Shown here in pieces: positions 42,821-50,844 of a stretch of 64,000 nt of DNA. The notes beneath the pieces were generated by a model. That model was not told the DNA's origin and made no database searches. It saw only the letters and a program-made list of their open reading frames with translations. The DNA comes from Oscillospiraceae bacterium (GTDB lineage Bacteria > Bacillota > Clostridia > Oscillospirales > CAG-272), in contig QAKK01000022.1 of the NCBI GenBank assembly GCA_003343845.1, forward strand, positions 8,465 to 72,464, written 5' to 3'. How positions within the stretch are numbered: the stretch's first letter is position 1; every line of letters begins with the position of its first letter. Both the position numbers and the translations under genes were made by a program.

Positions 42821-43992
42821 TCTGCCGCCTCCGCCGCTTTTTCGGCGTCTGCCTTTGCGCGGCGCTGCGCCTCTTTCTTTGCCTTTTCTTCCTTGGTGCG
42901 CGCCTTCTCCGCCTGCGACACGCGCAGCCCCTCTTTGAGAAGCAGCTTGCCCGTGGAGAAGATGATGTCGCGCGTCTTCGCGTCCATCTTGCCGAGCGAC
43001 AGGAGAAAGTCAAGCTTATCCGACGCGATGTCGGTGAGCGTCTTGGCGTTGTTCGCCGTGAACACCTTGTAGATCGCTTCCACCATGTCGCGACGCTGCT
43101 CTACCGTCATATCCGCGACCCATGCCTTGAGCGTCTTCTCGAGGCGCAGACTCTCGGGTGTGAGCGCATCGGCGAGGATGAAATGATCGCCGAGCACCTC
43201 CCAGGTATAGGGGTCATGCTGCCACACGCCGTCGCCGGTGCTCTTTACGATCTTGTCCACCTTGCCGTGCTCCAGCAGCAGACCGACGACCGAAGACTGC
43301 GGCACGACGGTCAGCACGCGCGGCGCGATGGCGACAAAGCCCTCGGTCTCCGTGATGCTCTTGCCGAAGCCGGGACCGTCGTTGTTATAGACGGCGATAA
43401 TGCGCTTTTGCAGGCGGCGCGGCAGATGCGACGCAGCATAGAGCGACAGGTTGCCGCCCTTGGAATGCCCGCCGATGCGGATCTTGCCGCGGATCGCCCG
43501 CGCCGCCGCCTCGGTGTATTGTGCGGCGAGCAGCTGTGCGGGCACACTGTCCATAAAGCCCATGTTGAAGTTCTCTTTCCAGCCGACAAGGGTATCGTCC
43601 GTGCCGCGGAACGAGATATAAAAGCTGCCGTCCCCGATCACGATACAGAGCGCGGCAAACTGCGTCTGCAATTTTTCGTCGATCGTGTTTTCAAAGCGCA
43701 GCAGCCGCATATCGCCGAAGCGGCGGCTTGCCGCCGCTTTCTCGAGCAGCCCCACCACCTCGTTGGGGATCAGCACGCCGAGCCGGTCGGCATGCGCCTT
43801 CGGATCGGCAAGATACCGTGCCGCAGCCTCGCGCAGCGTGACACTGCGGCGCAGACGGTCGTCGTCTGCGATGCCGACAAGGTCGATGAACGAAAGCTGC
43901 GTGAGGATCAGGTTGTCCACCTCGCAGAACGGCGCACGGCGGTCAATCGCAAGGTCGCCGCGCCAGTCAAGATAATCCAGAATGTTGCTCAT
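42817..43992 (-). CDS. DUF2974 (Mbeg1-like) alpha/beta hydrolase
   Basis: 391 residues from ATG 43992 (GGGAGGCAGAGC upstream). It begins MSNILDYLDWRGDLAI, the family opening. The alpha/beta-hydrolase nucleophile elbow is GGHSKGGN near 175 (G-x-S-x-G), preceded by YISFRGTDDT near 120, a lipase-like oxyanion region. The last 60 residues form a highly charged Ala/Lys/Glu helix. Probably a cytosolic lipase or esterase; substrate unknown. It overlaps queH by 26 bp and DUF523 by 4 bp. Confidence 0.88.
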   Translation of the reverse strand: MSNILDYLDWRGDLAIDRRAPFCEVDNLILTQLSFIDLVGIADDDRLRRSVTLREAAARYLADPKAHADRLGVLIPNEVVGLLEKAAASRRFGDMRLLRFENTIDEKLQTQFAALCIVIGDGSFYISFRGTDDTLVGWKENFNMGFMDSVPAQLLAAQYTEAAARAIRGKIRIGGHSKGGNLSLYAASHLPRRLQKRIIAVYNNDGPGFGKSITETEGFVAIAPRVLTVVPQSSVVGLLLEHGKVDKIVKSTGDGVWQHDPYTWEVLGDHFILADALTPESLRLEKTLKAWVADMTVEQRRDMVEAIYKVFTANNAKTLTDIASDKLDFLLSLGKMDAKTRDIIFSTGKLLLKEGLRVSQAEKARTKEEKAKKEAQRRAKADAEKAAEAAE

Positions 43993-44620
43993 GCTCTGCC
44001 TCCCGTTGCTCTGCGGCGCGCTTTGAATAGACGCAGCCGCAGTAATTCTGTCTGTATAAGCCGTATTCGCGCGAAAGCACGATCGAGCGTGCATAGCCGC
44101 CCTTCTTTTTGAAGTCGGAAAAGAGGTACGGCACGCCGCATGCCGCCGCCAGCTCGCCGCCGATGCGGTTCAGCGCTTCGGCGTCCTTGTGCGGGCTGAT
44201 GGAGAGCGTGGTGCAGAAGTAGTCAAAACCCTCCGCAGCGGCAATGCGCGCGGTTTCGGCAAGGCGCAGGCGGTAACACTTCTTGCAGCGTTCCCCGCCC
44301 TCGGGCAAGTCCTCAAGCCCGCGTGCCATCCCGAAAAACGGCGTGGGATCATAAGGCTCAACGCGCAGTTTCACGCCCGCGCCGCAGGACGCCTCGGCGA
44401 TGTACCGCGCAAGTTCCGCCGCGCGGAAGTCATACTCCGCAGCGGGGGCGATGTTCGGGTTATAGAACAGCACCGTAATGTCGAAATATGCGGCGAGATA
44501 TTCGAGCGTATAGCTCGAACAGGGCGCGCAGCAGGCGTGCAGCAGCAGCCGCGGACGCGCTTTCGCCGCCGCAAGCTTTGCAAGCTCCGCATCCAGTACG
44601 CGCTGATAGTTCGTTGTCAT
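43967..44620 (-). CDS. queH: Epoxyqueuosine reductase QueH
   Basis: 217 residues. QueH (former DUF208) motifs: LLLHACCAPCSS near 26-37 with the paired Cys, VLFYNPNIAP near 50, GGERCKKCYRLRL near 103 (second Cys pair) and QNYCGCVYS near 193. It catalyses the last step of queuosine formation in tRNA and is the cobalamin-independent alternative to QueG. First gene of a translationally coupled trio with the DUF2974 and DUF523 genes, which have no known link to queuosine. Confidence 0.93.
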   Translation of the reverse strand: MTTNYQRVLDAELAKLAAAKARPRLLLHACCAPCSSYTLEYLAAYFDITVLFYNPNIAPAAEYDFRAAELARYIAEASCGAGVKLRVEPYDPTPFFGMARGLEDLPEGGERCKKCYRLRLAETARIAAAEGFDYFCTTLSISPHKDAEALNRIGGELAAACGVPYLFSDFKKKGGYARSIVLSREYGLYRQNYCGCVYSKRAAEQREAEHEQHSGLS

Positions 44621-44658
44621 ACGCTCTCCTCTTTTCCCATGCGCATTTTCTAATGCAT

Positions 44659-44687
44659 ATTATAGCATTTTTTACGCGCCGTGGCAA
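44659..44687 (-). promoter_or_regulatory. Promoter of queH operon
   Basis: Minus strand TTGCCA (44687-44682), 17 bp, TATAAT (44664-44659), 39 bp before ATG 44620. It is divergent from the ybaK promoter. Confidence 0.8.
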
Positions 44688-44706
44688 TCGAATTTTGCTT
44701 TTTTCC

Positions 44707-44735
44707 TTTACAAGCATGTCTGCGCGTGGTACACT
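44707..44735 (+). promoter_or_regulatory. Promoter of ybaK-like gene
   Basis: TTTACA, 17 bp, TACACT, 26 bp before ATG 44761. Confidence 0.75.
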
Positions 44736-44760
44736 GAGGAAAACGAAAAGAGGCATTCTC

Positions 44761-45234
44761 ATGTCCATCGAAAAAGTCAGAGCTTATTTTGAAAGCTGCG
44801 GCATCGCCGACCGCATCCGCGAGTTCACGGTGTCGAGCGCGACAGTCGAGCTTGCCGCGGCGGCACTCGGCTGCGACGGCGCGCACATTGCCAAGACCAT
44901 GTCGTTTATGACGCCGGACGGGGTTATCCTCGTCGTAGCGGCGGGCGATGCGCGCATCGACAACCATAAATATAAAGATACGTTTCACACAAAGGCAAGG
45001 ATGCTTGCGGCAGACGAGGTTGAGCCCCTCGTCGGTCACCCGGTCGGCGGTGTCTGCCCCTTTGTGCCAAGCGAGGGCGTGCGCGTCTACCTCGACGCAT
45101 CGCTCCGCCGCTTTGACACGGTTTACCCCGCCTGCGGCTCACCGTCCAGCGCCATCGGGCTGACCATTCCCGAGCTGGAGAAATACGCCGCGCCGCCCGC
45201 CGCATGGGTGGACGTCTGCAAGATTCCGGAATAG
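44761..45234 (+). CDS. ybaK: YbaK/ProX-family aminoacyl-tRNA deacylase
   Basis: 157 residues from ATG 44761 after AAAAGAGGCATTCTC; the longer frame overlaps queH in antisense. Family blocks: IAKTMSFMTPDGVILVVAAGDARID, given in short as AKTMSF near 46, the KMLAADEVEPLVGHPVGGVCPF-type block near 80-100 (here VGHPVGGV), and a C-terminal YPACGSPSSAIGLT near 120. It removes wrongly attached amino acids from tRNA-Pro or similar. It is the second trans-editing factor in the window, besides AlaX. Confidence 0.9.
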   Translation: MSIEKVRAYFESCGIADRIREFTVSSATVELAAAALGCDGAHIAKTMSFMTPDGVILVVAAGDARIDNHKYKDTFHTKARMLAADEVEPLVGHPVGGVCPFVPSEGVRVYLDASLRRFDTVYPACGSPSSAIGLTIPELEKYAAPPAAWVDVCKIPE

Positions 45235-45236
45235 CG

Positions 45237-45268
45237 AAAAAGAAGCACCCATGCGGGTGCTTCTTTCC
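45237..45268. terminator. Bidirectional terminator
   Basis: AAAAAGAAGCACCC-ATGC-GGGTGCTTCTTT, between the convergent ybaK gene and the TrpZ-like gene. Confidence 0.85.
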
Positions 45269-45276
45269 TTATAATT

Positions 45277-46071
45277 TTAACTGAGCAATGCGCGGTCATT
45301 GGAGAACTCCTCGCCGCTGTTCTCGGAGAACTTGGCGATGAGGGCTTCAACCGTGAGGTTCTTCTTTTCTTCGCCGGAAACATCAAAAATGACACGGCCA
45401 TTGTTCATCATGATGAGGCGGTTGCCGTAATAGATGGCGTCGCGCATGTTGTGCGTGACCATCATCGCAGTGAGGTGGTTCTCGCGGACGAGCTTGTCCG
45501 AGAGCTCCAGCACCTTAGCGGCGGTCTTCGGGTCGAGCGCGGCAGTATGCTCGTCGAGGAGGAGCAGCTTCGGCTTCTGAATCGTTGCCATCAGCAGCGT
45601 GAGCGCCTGGCGCTGACCGCCGGAGAGCAGTCCGACCTTGGCGGTCATGCGGTCCTCAAGTCCGAGCCCGAGCCCGGTGAGCATCTTCCTGTACTCGGCG
45701 CGCTCCGCCTTGGTGATGCCCCACTTCAGCGTGCGCGGCTTGCCGCGGCGCGCCGCGATGGCGAGGTTCTCCTGAATCTCCATGTTGGCAGCCGTGCCGG
45801 TCATGGGATCCTGGAAGACGCGCCCGATATACTTCGCACGCTGATGTTCGCCAAGGCGCGTAATGTCGGTGCCGTCGATCACAATGCTGCCCGCGTCAAT
45901 GCCCCAGACGCCCGCAATGGCGTTGAGCACGGTGGACTTGCCCGCACCGTTGCCGCCGATCACGGTGACAAAGTCGCCGTCGTTCAGCGTGAGGTTGACG
46001 CCGCAGAGCGCCTTTTTCTCATTGACCGTGCCGGGGTTGAAGGTCTTGTAGACATCCGTCAGTTTAAGCAT
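45277..46071 (-). CDS. ABC transporter ATP-binding protein, TrpZ type
   Basis: 264 residues. Walker A is GGNGAGKST near 39, the signature is LSGGQRQA near 148, Walker B is LLLDEHTAALDP near 168 (a His after Glu, as is common in this subgroup), and the switch His is in MVTHNMRD near 208. It is third gene of the importer and overlaps the permease gene by 8 bp. It powers uptake of the amino acid bound by the lipoprotein; the tyrosine T-box upstream suggests that this is tyrosine. Confidence 0.92.
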   Translation of the reverse strand: MLKLTDVYKTFNPGTVNEKKALCGVNLTLNDGDFVTVIGGNGAGKSTVLNAIAGVWGIDAGSIVIDGTDITRLGEHQRAKYIGRVFQDPMTGTAANMEIQENLAIAARRGKPRTLKWGITKAERAEYRKMLTGLGLGLEDRMTAKVGLLSGGQRQALTLLMATIQKPKLLLLDEHTAALDPKTAAKVLELSDKLVRENHLTAMMVTHNMRDAIYYGNRLIMMNNGRVIFDVSGEEKKNLTVEALIAKFSENSGEEFSNDRALLS

Positions 46072-47008
46072 TTTCCTTTTCCCCCTTTGCAGCAGTCTTA
46101 CCCGCCTTCGGTGCGCGGAACATCTTGCCCTTCCAGTACGGAACGGAGAGGAACAGCGCGACGATCAGTGCCGTGATGAGTTTGAGGTCATTTGTATTGA
46201 GACCGAGCTGCAGCACGATCTGCAGCACGATATAGTAGATGACCGCGCCGATCGAGACGGCAAACAGCTTCAGCCCGAAATTGGTGAACAGCTTGCCGAA
46301 GATCACTTCGCCGATGATGACGGCGGCAAGACCGATGACGATCGCGCCGCGCCCCATGTTGACGTCGCTCGAACCCTGGTACTGCGAGAGCAGCGCGCCC
46401 GAAAGCGCGACCAACCCGTTGGACAGCATCAGCCCGAGGACGATGTTGCTGTTCGTATTGATGCCCTGCGCGCGCGCCATGCGCGGATTGTTGCCCGTGG
46501 CGCGGAGCGAGCAGCCCTTCTCGGTGCCGAAGAACCAGTACAGCACGGCGATCACCGCAAGGGTGAAGACGATCAGCATAGGCAGCGGATTGTCAAGCGT
46601 CAGCTCGCGCACATAGCGCTGCGACAGCAGCAGGTCATACTTATCCACGCTGACCGCCTGGTTTGCCTTGCCGCCCATGATGCGCAGATTGACCGAATAG
46701 AGGGCAAGCTGCGTCAGAATGCCGGCAAGGATCGCCGGAATGCCGCAGCGCGTGTGGAACAGTCCCGTGACAAGCCCGGCAAGCATGCCCGCAAGCGTGG
46801 CGCAGACGAGCGCCAGCCACGGATTCAGCCCCGTACGGATGAGAATGACGCAGACCGCTCCGCCGGTTGCCAACGAGCCGTCCACCGTCAGATCCGCGAC
46901 GTCCAGAATGCGGAAGGTGATGTAAACGCCGATCGCCATGATGCCCCAGATGAGCCCCTGCGCGATCGCGCCCGGCATCGCATTGAATAGTGATGAAAAG
47001 AAATCCAT
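46064..47008 (-). CDS. ABC transporter permease, TrpY type
   Basis: 314 residues with eight to nine membrane segments of the LivH/branched-chain permease superfamily. Phrases include DLTVDGSLATGGAVC near 38, CGIPAILAGILTQLALYSVN near 90 (short form CGIPAILAG), LRATGNNPRMARAQGIN near 178 and VIIGLAAVIIGEVIFG near 225. It forms the membrane channel for the ABC_sub_bind lipoprotein encoded 76 bp upstream. Intact, standard length. Confidence 0.92.
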   Translation of the reverse strand: MDFFSSLFNAMPGAIAQGLIWGIMAIGVYITFRILDVADLTVDGSLATGGAVCVILIRTGLNPWLALVCATLAGMLAGLVTGLFHTRCGIPAILAGILTQLALYSVNLRIMGGKANQAVSVDKYDLLLSQRYVRELTLDNPLPMLIVFTLAVIAVLYWFFGTEKGCSLRATGNNPRMARAQGINTNSNIVLGLMLSNGLVALSGALLSQYQGSSDVNMGRGAIVIGLAAVIIGEVIFGKLFTNFGLKLFAVSIGAVIYYIVLQIVLQLGLNTNDLKLITALIVALFLSVPYWKGKMFRAPKAGKTAAKGEKENA

Positions 47009-47084
47009 TGTTCTCTCCTGACCGTCCTTACCCGGAAAAAGGCGGCATGCGCCGTCTTTTTCCGAAAGAACAGATTTTTACGAA

Positions 47085-48050
47085 TTACTCGCCGATAGCG
47101 GTGTAGCCATCCAGCGGCTTGATGCCGAGGGCATCACAGGTTGCGGCATTGTACTTCTTGGTTGCATTGGTGTATTCAATCGCCATCGTGGAGATGTCCG
47201 CCTCGCCCGTGAGGATCTTGGCAGCCATCTTGCCGGTGGTCACGCCGAGGTCATAGTAGCTGATGGACAGCGTTGCCACGCCGCAGCCCGAGCAGATGCC
47301 CTCTTCGCCGCAGATGGCGGGAACCTTTGCGGGGATCAGCACGTTGGCGATCGCCTCGGTGTTGGCAGCCGCAGTGTTATCCGTGGGGATGTAGATGACG
47401 TCCGCATAGTCTGCGGCAGCCTGCGTCACGGCAGTGACATCGTTGGTGTCGGTGAAGGCAAATTCCTTCGACTCGATGCCCTTGTCGGCAAGGTACTTGG
47501 CAACCTCTTCAATCTGGTAGCGGGAGTTCGGCTCAGCCGAGCAGAACAGCAGACCGACCTTCTTGGTCTCGGGGAACCACTCGGTGATCATCGCAGCCTG
47601 TGCGGAAAGGTCCGCAAGGTCGGACGTGCCGGAAACGTTGCCGCCGACCGTGCCGTCAAAGTCGGCAAGGTCAAGCGCGACGCCGTATGCCGTGATGGAC
47701 GTACCGAGGATCGGGATGTCCTTCGTCGCGGAGACAGCCGCAGTCAGCGCAGGAGTTGCGTTTGCCATGATGAGGTCGACCTTGTCGGAGACAAAGCCGT
47801 TGACGATGGTGGCGCAGTTGTTGGCTTCGCCGGAGGCGTTCTTATTCTGGAACTCGACCTTGCCGGGGAGCGCTTCGTTCAGCGCGTCCATAAAGCCCTG
47901 AGTTGCCGCATCGAGTGCGGCGTGCTGAACGAGCTGGCAGATGCCGACGACATACTTGTCCTTTGCCTTCTTCTCGCCGCAGCCGGCAAGTGTAAACGCA
48001 GACAGCACCATCAATGCCGCAAGCGCAAGGCAGATGATTCTCTTTTTCAT
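47085..48050 (-). CDS. ABC_sub_bind (TrpX-type) substrate-binding lipoprotein
   Basis: 321 residues. The lipoprotein signal ends FTLAGC (Cys 24). The mature part begins VVGICQLVQHAALDAATQGF (short form QLVQHAALDA), the hallmark of the TrpX/ABC_sub_bind family. ANATPALTAAVSATKDIPILGTSIT near 97-121 (short form ATPALTA) and a two-lobe organisation follow. Known members import tryptophan or other aromatic amino acids. The T-box directly upstream reads tRNA-Tyr by its specifier, so tyrosine is the likely ligand. First gene of a three-gene importer operon. Confidence 0.92.
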   Translation of the reverse strand: MKKRIICLALAALMVLSAFTLAGCGEKKAKDKYVVGICQLVQHAALDAATQGFMDALNEALPGKVEFQNKNASGEANNCATIVNGFVSDKVDLIMANATPALTAAVSATKDIPILGTSITAYGVALDLADFDGTVGGNVSGTSDLADLSAQAAMITEWFPETKKVGLLFCSAEPNSRYQIEEVAKYLADKGIESKEFAFTDTNDVTAVTQAAADYADVIYIPTDNTAAANTEAIANVLIPAKVPAICGEEGICSGCGVATLSISYYDLGVTTGKMAAKILTGEADISTMAIEYTNATKKYNAATCDALGIKPLDGYTAIGE

Positions 48051-48121
48051 GATTTTTTCCTCTTTCCCTGAATTTGATTATTTTAACCGGCGGCGCCGCC
48101 GGAAAAATACGATAGAAAAAC

Positions 48122-48406
48122 AAAAAATCTCTGTATCCTAAGATACAGAGACGACCTTGTCGTGTACCACTCTGCTTCGCCCCTGTCTTGCGGCAGAAAC
48201 CTCAGCGGGCGCTCGTAAAAGCGTCCTCCGCTATGACGGGCGGCATCCGGCACAGCCTACTGACCGGGAACGGCGTTCGGTGTGCAGCTCCCGAAATGTA
48301 TTTCCCATGCCTGCGCCTGCTGTCTTTCACCGCCCGACAGCTCTCTGCAAGTCCGCAAATGCAGGTACTTCTTTTCGATCATCGCTTTTCGTGTATTCGG
48401 TTTATG
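48122..48406 (-). promoter_or_regulatory. T-box riboswitch, predicted tyrosine-specific (UAC specifier)
   Basis: A 285-nt leader on the minus strand. In order it has an AG-bulge GCAGAGAGC, a Stem I distal part CTGTCGGGCGGTGAAAGACAG, a specifier loop GGGAAATACATTTCGGGAGC with the codon TAC at 48300-48298 followed by A, the T-box AGAGTGGTACACG (48173-48161), and a terminator TCTCTGTATC-TTAG-GATACAGAGA plus TTTTTT (48151-48122). The TGGT pairs with an ACCA acceptor end (discriminator A), which fits tRNA-Tyr and not tRNA-Trp. Uncharged tRNA-Tyr should prevent termination and raise importer expression. Confidence 0.9.
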
Positions 48407-48412
48407 TTAGGG

Positions 48413-48441
48413 ATTATAGCACCGCCAAAAAGGTTTGTCAA
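48413..48441 (-). promoter_or_regulatory. Promoter of the T-box-controlled importer
   Basis: Minus strand TTGACA (48441-48436), 17 bp, TATAAT (48418-48413). Confidence 0.92.
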
Positions 48442-48544
48442 GGCTTTATCTTCAAAAAATCCGACAAAAATTACAGAAAGAAACACCGTGTCGATTGGAG
48501 ACTTTGCCGCAGGGCAAGTCCGACCGGCACGGTGCACCGCTTTC

Positions 48545-50554
48545 TCAATAATCCGCCATGGCGATATACTTCGCACCGTTTTCCGCGATGTATTCGCGGC
48601 GGCGGGCGACGTTGTCGCCGAGCATCAGCTCAAACATGTCGTCGGTGGCGGCAGCATCGGTGGGCGTAACCGCGATGAGGCGGCGGGTTGCCGGGTTCAT
48701 CGTGGTGCGCCACATCATGTCCGGCTCGTTCTCACCGAGACCCTTGGAACGCTGAAGCGTGTACTTGATCTTCTTTTCCTCCAAGGTTTTAAGGATGTCC
48801 GCCTTTTCAAACTCGTTGTAGGCAAAATAAATCTCGTCCTTGGTGCTGATCTCAAACAGGGGCGACTCGGCAATGAAGACCTTGCCGCGCTCAATCAGCG
48901 TGGGCAGAAGCCGGTAGAACAGCGTGAGCAGCAGCGTGCGGATCTGGAAGCCGTCCTCGTCCGCATCGGTGCAGATGATGATCTTGCTCCAGCGGAGCGC
49001 GTCCGGGTCAAACAGCGCAAGATCGCCGCGTTCCTTGCCGCGAAACTCCACGCCGCAGCCGATGACGCGCAGCAGATCGACGATGATGTCGCTCTCGAAA
49101 ATGCGCTTGGTGGACGCCTTCAGGCAGTTGAGCGTCTTGCCGCGCACCGGGATGATCGCCTGGAAGGTCGCATCGCGTCCCTGCTTGCAGGAACTGCGCG
49201 CACTGTCGCCCTCGACGATGTACAGCTCGCGGACGGCAGGGTCCTTGGAGCGGCAGTTGTCGAATTTCTCCACGCGATTTGAGAGGTCGGTCGCGGAGGA
49301 TTGCAGCTTCTTCTTGATGTCGCTGCGGGTCTGCTCCGCCGACTCGCGGGCGCGCTTGTTTGCCATAACCTGTCTTGCAAAGATCTCGCCGTCGGCGGGA
49401 TGCTCGGCAAAATAAACCTCGAGATTGTGCTTGAGAAAGTCGGTCAGCGCATCCTTGATAAAGACGTTGGTGATGGCTTTTTTCGTCTGGTTCTCGTAGG
49501 AGGTCTGCGTGGAGAAGCTGTTGATAATGAGGATGAGGCAGTCCTCGATGTCGGCAAAGCCGATCTTGCTCTCGTTTTTCTTATAGGCGCCCGCCGCCTT
49601 CAGATACTTGTCCGCCGCGTAGACAAACGCGGTGCGCACCGCCTTGTCGGGCGAGCCGCCGTGCTCGAGAAAGCTGGAATTGTGGTAATACTCGATGCGG
49701 TTGACCGTATTCGAGAAACAGAAGGCGACCTCGGCACGCAGCTTGTAGTCGTCCTTGTCCTCGCGGTCGCGGCCGCTGCATTCCAGCGTCCAGAGCACCG
49801 GCTCGGTCAGCGCCGTGCCGTTTGCGATCTCGCGGATATAGTCGGCAATGCCGTTCTCGTAGACAAATTCCTCGGTGTCAAAACCGCCGTCCTCCTTTTC
49901 ATAATGCAGGACGAATTTCAGCCCCTTGTTGACGACCGACTGGCGCTGCAGAGTGCCCTCGAAGAAGTCGCGCGGGATGGCGATGTCGGTGAACACGTCG
50001 AGGTCGGGACGCCAGCGGATGATTGTGCCGCGCTTTTTGCCCCGTTTTTCCAGCGGATGCGTCTCCAGTTCGCTTACGGGTTCACCCTTGGCGAATTTGA
50101 TCGAGTGCATTTCGCTGCCGTCGTAGGAATAAACCTCCATAAATTCGGAGGAATACTGCGTGGCGCAGGCGCCGAGACCGTTCAGCCCGAGCGAATAGCC
50201 GTAAGCTGCGCCGGCGTCGTTGTTGTTGTATTTGCCGCCCGCGTACAGCTCACAGTAGACCAGCTCCCAGTTGTAGCGCCCCTCGCGCTCGTTGTACCCG
50301 AGCGGAACGCCGCGTCCGAAGTCCTCGACCTGCAAGGTGTGGTCGCGCCAGACCGTGACGATGATCTCGTTGCCGTACCCTTCGCGCGCTTCGTCCACAG
50401 AGTTGGACAGAATCTCAAAAAAAGAATGCTCACAGCCTTCAAGACCGTCCGAGCCGAAGATGACTGCCGGACGCTTGCGCACGCGGTCCGCGCCCTTCAG
50501 CATGGAGATACTTTGGTTGTTATATGCGGCAGTATTTTTATCGCTCTGCGCCAT
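48545..50554 (-). CDS. Divergent GyrB/ParE-like type IIA topoisomerase B subunit, no adjacent A subunit
   Basis: 669 residues from ATG 50554 (GGGAGGCAAT upstream). GHKL ATPase motifs are altered but present: EILSNSVDEA near 47, VEDFGRGVP near 73 (canonical D-x-G-R-G), and GLNGLGACATQ near 121 (canonical GLHGVGAS). The TOPRIM part has VEGDSARSSCKQGRD near 440 (usual EGDSAGGSAKQGRD) and CTDADEDGFQIRTLL near 530 (usual TDADVDGAHIRTLL). The acidic catalytic residues are kept. With an A subunit it would pass DNA strands; none is adjacent on either side. It could be topoisomerase IV B or a specialised paralogue. Confidence 0.88.
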   Translation of the reverse strand: MAQSDKNTAAYNNQSISMLKGADRVRKRPAVIFGSDGLEGCEHSFFEILSNSVDEAREGYGNEIIVTVWRDHTLQVEDFGRGVPLGYNEREGRYNWELVYCELYAGGKYNNNDAGAAYGYSLGLNGLGACATQYSSEFMEVYSYDGSEMHSIKFAKGEPVSELETHPLEKRGKKRGTIIRWRPDLDVFTDIAIPRDFFEGTLQRQSVVNKGLKFVLHYEKEDGGFDTEEFVYENGIADYIREIANGTALTEPVLWTLECSGRDREDKDDYKLRAEVAFCFSNTVNRIEYYHNSSFLEHGGSPDKAVRTAFVYAADKYLKAAGAYKKNESKIGFADIEDCLILIINSFSTQTSYENQTKKAITNVFIKDALTDFLKHNLEVYFAEHPADGEIFARQVMANKRARESAEQTRSDIKKKLQSSATDLSNRVEKFDNCRSKDPAVRELYIVEGDSARSSCKQGRDATFQAIIPVRGKTLNCLKASTKRIFESDIIVDLLRVIGCGVEFRGKERGDLALFDPDALRWSKIIICTDADEDGFQIRTLLLTLFYRLLPTLIERGKVFIAESPLFEISTKDEIYFAYNEFEKADILKTLEEKKIKYTLQRSKGLGENEPDMMWRTTMNPATRRLIAVTPTDAAATDDMFELMLGDNVARRREYIAENGAKYIAMADY

Positions 50555-50567
50555 ATTGCCTCCCACA

Positions 50568-50583
50568 GTCCCATATATGGGAC
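50568..50583. promoter_or_regulatory. Perfect 16-bp palindrome in the topoisomerase leader
   Basis: GTCCCATATATGGGAC lies between the predicted transcription start (about 50600) and the ribosome site, 14 bp before the ATG. Its place and symmetry suggest a repressor operator. Confidence 0.6.
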
Positions 50584-50606
50584 ATTTGATGTTGTATACT
50601 CTTATC

Positions 50607-50635
50607 ATGATACCACATCTATGATTTTTTGTCAA
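50607..50635 (-). promoter_or_regulatory. Promoter of the topoisomerase B-like gene
   Basis: Minus strand TTGACA (50635-50630), 17 bp, TATCAT (50612-50607). Confidence 0.85.
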
Positions 50636-50660
50636 TCGGCAAACGATATACGGTATGCCG

Positions 50661-50689
50661 TTGCGAAAGTTGAAATTTTCTGTTATACT
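50661..50689 (+). promoter_or_regulatory. Promoter of the unknown-addB-addA operon
   Basis: TTGCGA, 17 bp, TATACT, divergent from the topoisomerase promoter, about 155 bp before GTG 50845. Confidence 0.7.
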
Positions 50690-50844
50690 AAAGATGTATT
50701 CTCGGATTCCGCTTACACGGGCACACGGACCGCGGAGGCACGTCCGTCTTATCCGACAAGATAAATTCTGCGCATTGTACATAAATCACACCGAAACGGC
50801 GAGAGCAAGCTCCCGCCGCTGCCCTTTTTCCGAAAGGAGTCGCC

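Noticed and set aside
48122..48406. Tryptophan T-box, as expected from the TrpXYZ family name
   Set aside because: The specifier register gives UAC and the bulge gives UGGU, both fitting tRNA-Tyr and not tRNA-Trp.
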